DNA from: Siphonodentalium dalli
Lineage: Eukaryota > Mollusca > Scaphopoda > Gadilida > Siphonodentaliidae
DNA: 64,000 nt
Assembly: GCA_032622095.1 (NCBI GenBank)
Contig: CP136068.1
Span: forward strand, 124,133,989-124,197,988
Direction of reading: 5' to 3'
Positions 58,643-64,000 of this stretch are shown piece by piece. Made by a program: the position numbers and the translations under genes. Numbering within the stretch: the stretch's first letter is position 1; the number at the start of each line of letters is the position of its first letter. The notes beneath the pieces are model-generated. The model had not been told where the DNA came from. It made no database searches and saw nothing but the letters and a program-made list of their open reading frames with translations.

Positions 58643-59044
58643 TTGTACATAAGTATAGTACTCTATCACTTGACTCTATCACTGGGGATGGCAGGAAGAC
58701 AGTCTTGCCAGATTATGCCATCCCCCACAATATACGACAGAATTATCCATAATTGTTATCATTATTATGTAATATGTATGTGTATTGAAATAAAATATCC
58801 TATCCGTAAAAAAGTAACACTGTTCGATTTTTGTGAATCCAGACGTATTTTTCGATTTGATAACACTTCATTTGACAGTCATTTTCGTTTTGTCTTGACG
58901 TCTATACAAAAATGTCATAATTTGCTCCGGGAACTCCTTAGTGGGGCCACGGAACCGAACAAAATACTTGCTGCATATATATGTCCAATTTTAACAGTAT
59001 CCACAGTTAATGTCTCGTTTCGGCAACAACTAATTAATCCATAA
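58643..59044 (+). other. unrecognised 133-codon open frame
   Basis: The frame begins MYISIVLYHLTLSLGMAG and has no domain I know. It lies in the segment that separates the two parts of the dispersed repeat listed at 58182, and so might be the content of an insertion. AT-rich codon use gives no support. Confidence 0.15.
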
Positions 59045-59310
59045 ATCACATATGGTATCTGTTTGATTTTAGCTTAGGAAAGGACGTCAAAGTTACATTT
59101 TCCATGTGATTTTCTCCACATTTATTACTGCCATTGCTGCATAAGCCATACCAACAATTGCGGTTGTCCCTTTTTTATTATAAGACCCACCATCACCATC
59201 ACTGTTTTATGGGATGACATGTTTACATTGCGCAAGGTAGGGCAACGTATTGTAATACCGGAGAATGTCCGACCCTCTGTTTATAAACAATGCCACGTGT
59301 TCTCGCTGTT

Positions 59311-59319
59311 CTATAAATA
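59311..59319 (+). promoter_or_regulatory. TATA-box-like sequence
   Basis: CTATAAATAG stands about 110 bases before an open frame starting at 59429. It is a good match to a core TATA box, but no initiator or transcript supports it and such words are common in AT-rich DNA. Confidence 0.2.
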
Positions 59320-59428
59320 GCATCATTTCGCTAGACTGACGAGTGCTATTGTACTCGCGTGTTGTTTTTAACGCCGGGGTTCAATTTGTTATGCTTAGGA
59401 TTATAGTTATACAAGATCACCGCTGGCA

Positions 59429-59791
59429 GTGATGTCTTCACAAGGACAGCTTGAGAACAAAACATGGCTCACATCTAGCGGTGACCCAAACTATCCACAT
59501 GAGAAAAAGTTATCCAATAAAAGCTGGCTGCAGGGTGCGCCAATTGATTCAAATTCGAAATTTAACAGGGTGTACTGCTTGTGGCCATGTTTTCCCCGCA
59601 AATTTGATAGACTGATGGACAAAACCACTGAATCCGTTGAATCAATATACATGTATACATGGATTAATGTATATGCATTGTTATACACAGTACTGGTATA
59701 TAAAGGTACTGAAAATAACAATATTACTAGTATACACAAAATAAACCATATATCATGGCTATGGGTTCTAATATCCGAATATGACAGCTGA
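59429..59791 (+). CDS. unrecognised open frame, possible first exon
   Basis: 120 codons beginning MMSSQGQLENKTWL; the first 55 residues have a balanced amino-acid mix and the rest turns AT-driven. A donor-like AAGGTACTG follows at about 59704. No family recognised. The ATG lies just after a sequence shared with the repeat tail at 62095-62140, which weakens the case for a gene. Confidence 0.2.
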   Translation: MMSSQGQLENKTWLTSSGDPNYPHEKKLSNKSWLQGAPIDSNSKFNRVYCLWPCFPRKFDRLMDKTTESVESIYMYTWINVYALLYTVLVYKGTENNNITSIHKINHISWLWVLISEYDS

Positions 59792-60378
59792 TAACTTGGT
59801 GTGAATTGAAGAGTGGTGGTGTCTCACGCATATCTAACCCTCCATGTTAGAAACATGCCATTAAATGTCATAAGTATAATCTAGCTTGAGGACAGAAGTT
59901 ATCCATAAAAACCCCCCTTAATTCAACCAGGTCCTCGCGCGATGTATGGTCGATCACATGATGATCTACATGTAGGGGGATTAGAATTGTTGTATAAAAA
60001 CAGCACTGCATGTAAATATAAAATAAAATAGTGCTACATCTTATTACAGATTATTGCCATATATAATCAGTGACTATACAGACAGTCTGACAAAATAAAG
60101 TTTCAGTGACACTCTATCCGAAGAGGGGAATAATTCCATCAGTTACAGTCAATGAAGCAATTATGAATCTGGAAAGGTGAAATTTCTAAGTAATACTAGA
60201 TATCGACATGACGCGATAACATATAACGTAAATGCAATATGGCCGCTGGCGACCATTTTTTCCTATAAAATTAAAAAAATATTTGATAGCTCTCATCTGA
60301 TAGATCAATATCAAGATAAATATGAAGTTTAGTGATGATCGGATGAGTGAAGTGGACTGTGCTAAACGGTTTAGTAAT

Positions 60379-60690
60379 GCTTAAAAAGATTTTTACCTTA
60401 ATATTTTTATGTTCACTTTATAAACTTCACTGAGTCATCTTTGTCATGTATTGAGTTTGATATCTGTTGTTAACAGTTTATAAATCATGTATGTCTCATG
60501 TTTGTTATTTTAATTTATGTGTTTATTATCATTAAATAAAGTTGAATTCCTTAAACAGATTCTTACCTCAATGTTTTTATGTTCACTTTATAAACTCCAC
60601 TGAGTCATCTTTGTCATGTATTGAATTTGATATCTTTTGTTAACAGTTCATAAATTATGTATGTCTCGTGTTCGTTATTATATTATATAC
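60379..60690. repeat. tandem duplication, period 170 bp
   Basis: TTTTTATGTTCACTTTATAA then CACTGAGTCATCTTTGTCAT occurs from about 60405 and again from about 60575; both copies end ATGTATGTCTCRTGTTYGTT. A few per cent divergence. Confidence 0.9.
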
Positions 60691-60699
60691 ACTTTATAG

Positions 60700-61730
60700 T
60701 GTGTTTCAGAACGAAAACAAAATGAATAAAATCAACAAATTTGTAAATTTAAAAACAATTCAAACGTTGTTGTATTCCATGTCCCAGACCGGACATATAC
60801 ACCAAATTTCAATAATATTCATTGAGAAACAACGGACCAAACGCCATATAACACCCCGTATGCATCTTTTATTCCGAGTTGGCCTTTTATTCCGAGTTGG
60901 CACGCGCCGATTGGGCGAGTTAGCCCATGGGGCGAGTACGCCGATTCCGACACCTTTTCTATTTGCAGCAGGTTAAGTTTACGCGTAATTTAATTTACAA
61001 AGTTCCCCAATTGGTATCGTAAATAGAGCGACCTTATATATTTGACAGAGAATGCCTCTGTTATTGATTATAAAGTTGCTATACATTAAAAACGACAATT
61101 CACATGCTCGTTCAAGCGCAGTAGTCTATTTTCCCCATGTTAAAGGACATCCACAAATACTAAATAACGCTAACTTACTGCCGAATGTTTTACACGACAA
61201 CTGTTAACATATTTGGGCTGAATTCATCTGACGCGGTATTATTCCTCAAAATAAACAACAAAACCATCGTTACTTGGAAATGTAGTTTGGGCTAACATTT
61301 ACATAAATCCTCCATATCATTATTCCGACACACACGTCAGATGAAAAAGTCACATGAAGTAACCGGCCAAATTGGCCGAAATGAGGCCAAACATACTCTT
61401 ATTCGCCTCCGTGTACGTGGTATCGCCAAACCAGAGGGTATCACCAAACCCGAGAATTGCGGTTTTGATAAATTAACATATCTTCCCTCAGATGAAGCTA
61501 TATATCTCCCAGTTAAATGGTGATATCCACTATTCAAAACATAATTTCGCAAAGCGGAATGTTCCCTCAATGGGATAGCGACCATCTCTTTTTTTTACCC
61601 CGAAGCCAAGGAAATAGCAATTTGCGAGCGTTAATTCGGATTATGCATCTTTAACTATATCATAACATTTAGTACAATCCGCTCCCTCGGGATGGTAAAA
61701 TAAGCGTTCATTATATCCTTGATATATGTT
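60700..61730. other. non-coding; contains small repeats
   Basis: TTTATTCCGAGTTGGC is repeated twice at 60868-60902. At 61410-61465, GTGTACGTGGTATCGCCAAA and the following GGGTATCACCAAA-CCGAG are a stray end of the large foldback at 38915-39954. At 61590-61655, ACCCCGAAGCCAAGGAAATA is shared with 43775. No gene supported. Confidence 0.5.
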
Positions 61731-61739
61731 TGAAAACAA

Positions 61740-62140
61740 AGAACGTTTGTCTCATTTCAGCAACCCCCTCCCAATATACCTCACAATTGAAAACAAATGG
61801 CAACAAAGGACCGAATCCTTTATCGTTACGAATCTATATATTCCTGATTGTTATCAATATCTCCGAACAAATAGATCGTGTCACAGCGCCATCTATCGCC
61901 GACGTTGTGATTGCCCCCTTCATTATTTTGTCAGCCATGTTCAAATCTGTATCGGCGATCAGACCAAAGTTACGTTGCCGGTGTCTGGGGATCTATATTT
62001 ACTAATATCCCTGTGGCCAATTTATTGTTAGATCGAGTCGATTATCAAAGGGCATGACTCTGTTAGGAAATGGTGCTCGCGTATCGCTCTAAAGCCGGGG
62101 TTCAATTTTGTTATGCCTAGGATTATAGATATATGAGGTC
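61740..62140. repeat. dispersed repeat, copy 2
   Basis: Contiguous version of the repeat at 58182-58560 and 59370-59410: CTCACAATTGAAAACAAATG to GGTGTCTGGGGATCTATATT, then ACTCTGTTAG and CCGGGGTTCAATTTTGTTAT. Confidence 0.8.
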
Positions 62141-62254
62141 AAACATATTCTTAGTTTTGTTCAGTTTGAAAAGGTATCAGTTGAGAAACACATAAATCCG
62201 GTTTGGATATAATTTTTTTGGTAAAATTCCACGCAAAGCCGCATGACACTGTGT

Positions 62255-62545
62255 ACTATCAGAGACGAACGGCGAAGGGGGTGGGGTAATACAAACTAGC
62301 AGGAAGGTATGCCGGGGTGGGTTGGTGTTCCGAGAGGCATATTTACAACCTCAAGCAACATTTTTTTACTGAAAACCTTTTGTTCCCGCATTTGACATTT
62401 GTAAGAGTATAAAACATATTATAACTGTAAAAACACCATATTTATGTTACTAGGATCTCATATGGGCCTTAGTGGAGAAGACATTAAGATATGGCATGTG
62501 TATGTGGGACGGTGAGGTAAAAAAAAAAAAACTTCCTTTCTGACA
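62255..62545. repeat. decayed relative of the poly-G-ended elements
   Basis: GGTATGCCGGGGTGGGTTGG at 62307 matches GTATGCCGGGGTGGGTGGG in the element at 40606. The right terminus and target duplication are not found. Confidence 0.5.
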
Positions 62546-63590
62546 CTCTTCGGAAAGAAGCTTCGATAAATGTAAAACTGAAATAAATAAACTTGTCCTG
62601 ATGTAATTAAGACCTTTAAGTCTAGATCATTGTGCGCATGGAAAAAGAGCGAGCGACTGTCTCAAACATTAAATTAATGTGACTAGCAATGGCTAGAACA
62701 TAACTGTCATCAGTGCATCAAGCTAATCAGTAAATTATTTGCATGTCTATCAACTCTCAAAACACCTAAATTATCCAAGTCTGGCATAGTGACTGCTTGT
62801 CATTTAGTATAACAGAAATAGCTCCAGTAGACTAACCAAAGTGGTATGAAATAATGCTATATAATGGGTTCGTTGACAGACTAATCAGGAAATAGTTAGA
62901 AATTATGGAATTGTGCTGAATTGTGTGTATCCTGCACAATGACCAAGGTTTTCAGATATCAGTAATTTATAAAATAACATTTCCATTTGCAGCCTGGTAG
63001 ATATACGCTATGTGTACTTATTTTCAAAATATGTCAACTCTAGACTAGATTAATTGGAGCTTAACAACTGATATGTCATGGACATATATACGAAATATCA
63101 ACAGTGACTCGACAGTCAAGATCGAGTTCACGGTACTGAGATGTTATCAGCTTAAATATATTACATCCAAATAGCCATAGCACATGATCGGTTCTTGCAA
63201 TAGCCTGCGTGGGGGGAATTATATCTGACTGGATGTGCAGGGGATATGCTGGGATAAGTAATTTTTTGTGTGTGTAAAATTGGATGCATACACCTTATAC
63301 TGCAAGTGTTTTATGTGCGCCTATCAGCTTCTGATGTGATAGAGTATTTATCCACTACATCGACGGATTAGAATTTCCATTTAGCAGCATTTTACTGAAG
63401 AAAAATACTGGCATGCATGCACATCGGACTAACACGGTGACGTAAATAATATAGCAAGTACTCCATCGTGATTGACAAAACTACGTTTCATATAACAAAA
63501 ATAAATAAAGAGATATAAACTTCAGGAGTTGGCCCTTTAAATTGTTGGTTACGAGTGTGTATATATGTATGGATTTGTTGATGTGTGCCC
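62545..63590. other. no gene recognised
   Basis: AT-rich single-copy sequence without repeats or supported frames. Confidence 0.4.
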
Positions 63591-63715
63591 GACTTATGAA
63601 TTCATACGCCCCTGCATGGCAATATAGAATTTACGGTGTATTTGTGTTATGTTTCCCTGTATAAGGCACATGCCCCCACATATTGTATTTCCAATACCCC
63701 GCCAGACATTCTCAC

Positions 63716-63809
63716 GTATATTATAGTCACACCGACCGTCAATGATCTTATTACACTCATTAGCAAATAAAAGCCATACCAGGAACATAATCGCCCGATC
63801 CAAACCCAT
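63716..63809 (-). CDS. possible signal-peptide exon of the Ig gene
   Basis: From the ATG at 63809 the frame reads MGLDRAIMFLVWLLFANECN, a short charged start followed by a hydrophobic core, as in a signal peptide. A good donor, GTGAGA, lies at 63715-63710 and would leave a 94-base coding part, phase 1, which fits the phase 1 acceptor of Ig exon 1 at 51269. The frame is also open upstream to the edge of the window, so the start is not certain, and a weaker phase 1 donor (GTCGGT) lies about 20 bases earlier. The link to the Ig exons is inferred from phase and strand only. Confidence 0.35.
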
Positions 63810-64000
63810 ATCGAATGGGAAAACGAAAACACGGAATTCCAGGTGGAACGAAATCTCAGTACAAGACCAGTTTCCGCAGCACATTGTCGCGTTACGTAAT
63901 TCGCACGGGAACAGAGCCGCTCTTCCACCATTATGATGGATGTATTCAATCTGGCATTTGGGATTGGAATTGTCGCCTCTGGAGAGGAAATCTTCCAACT

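Overview
The window is animal DNA: AT-rich, dense in repeats, with no bacterial-style gene packing, tRNA-derived SINEs, many TTAA-flanked miniature inverted-repeat elements (MITEs), one nearly complete CR1/L2-type non-LTR retrotransposon, and isolated immunoglobulin-domain exons with clean splice sites. The retrotransposon, SINE and foldback styles resemble those of marine invertebrates; a mollusc or other lophotrochozoan is my best guess, but the sequence does not prove it.

The only protein-coding signal that looks like a host gene is on the minus strand. Two immunoglobulin-domain exons (51269-50913 and 16299-15967) each have a polypyrimidine-AG acceptor, a GT donor, a length that is a multiple of three, and phase 1 at both ends, so they can be spliced together in frame. 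A possible signal-peptide exon with a phase 1 donor lies upstream at 63809-63716. If all three belong to one receptor-like gene, most of the window is its introns (about 12.8 kb and 34.6 kb). Nearly all other short open frames are repeat shadows.

Layout: 1-12 kb is a mosaic of SINEs, foldbacks and MITEs. 12-16 kb holds a 1,022-bp tandem duplication with an internal 74-bp minisatellite, then Ig exon 2. 17.1-26.3 kb is a satellite of about 450 units, mixing 20- and 21-bp forms. At 26.3-31.4 kb the array tail plus its single-copy flank has been duplicated; the flank copies carry a broken fragment of Ig exon 2, and only one carries a MITE, so the other shows the empty site. 31.4-50 kb is again a mosaic of foldbacks and MITEs. 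Ig exon 1 is at 51 kb. The retrotransposon fills 52.4-56.1 kb on the minus strand, followed by a CA/TA microsatellite. 57-63.6 kb is mostly single-copy sequence with a few duplications.

The most unusual feature is a hairpin cassette: a 69-bp near-perfect palindrome, usually two copies facing each other across an AT-rich spacer. It recurs at about eleven places inside elements whose outer ends belong to at least three different terminal-repeat families. Other notable items are elements with poly-G ends and exact 7-bp target duplications, a cluster of TCGTTATAACGA-type palindromes beside Ig exon 1, and an Ig exon fragment lying between two arms of a palindromic repeat.
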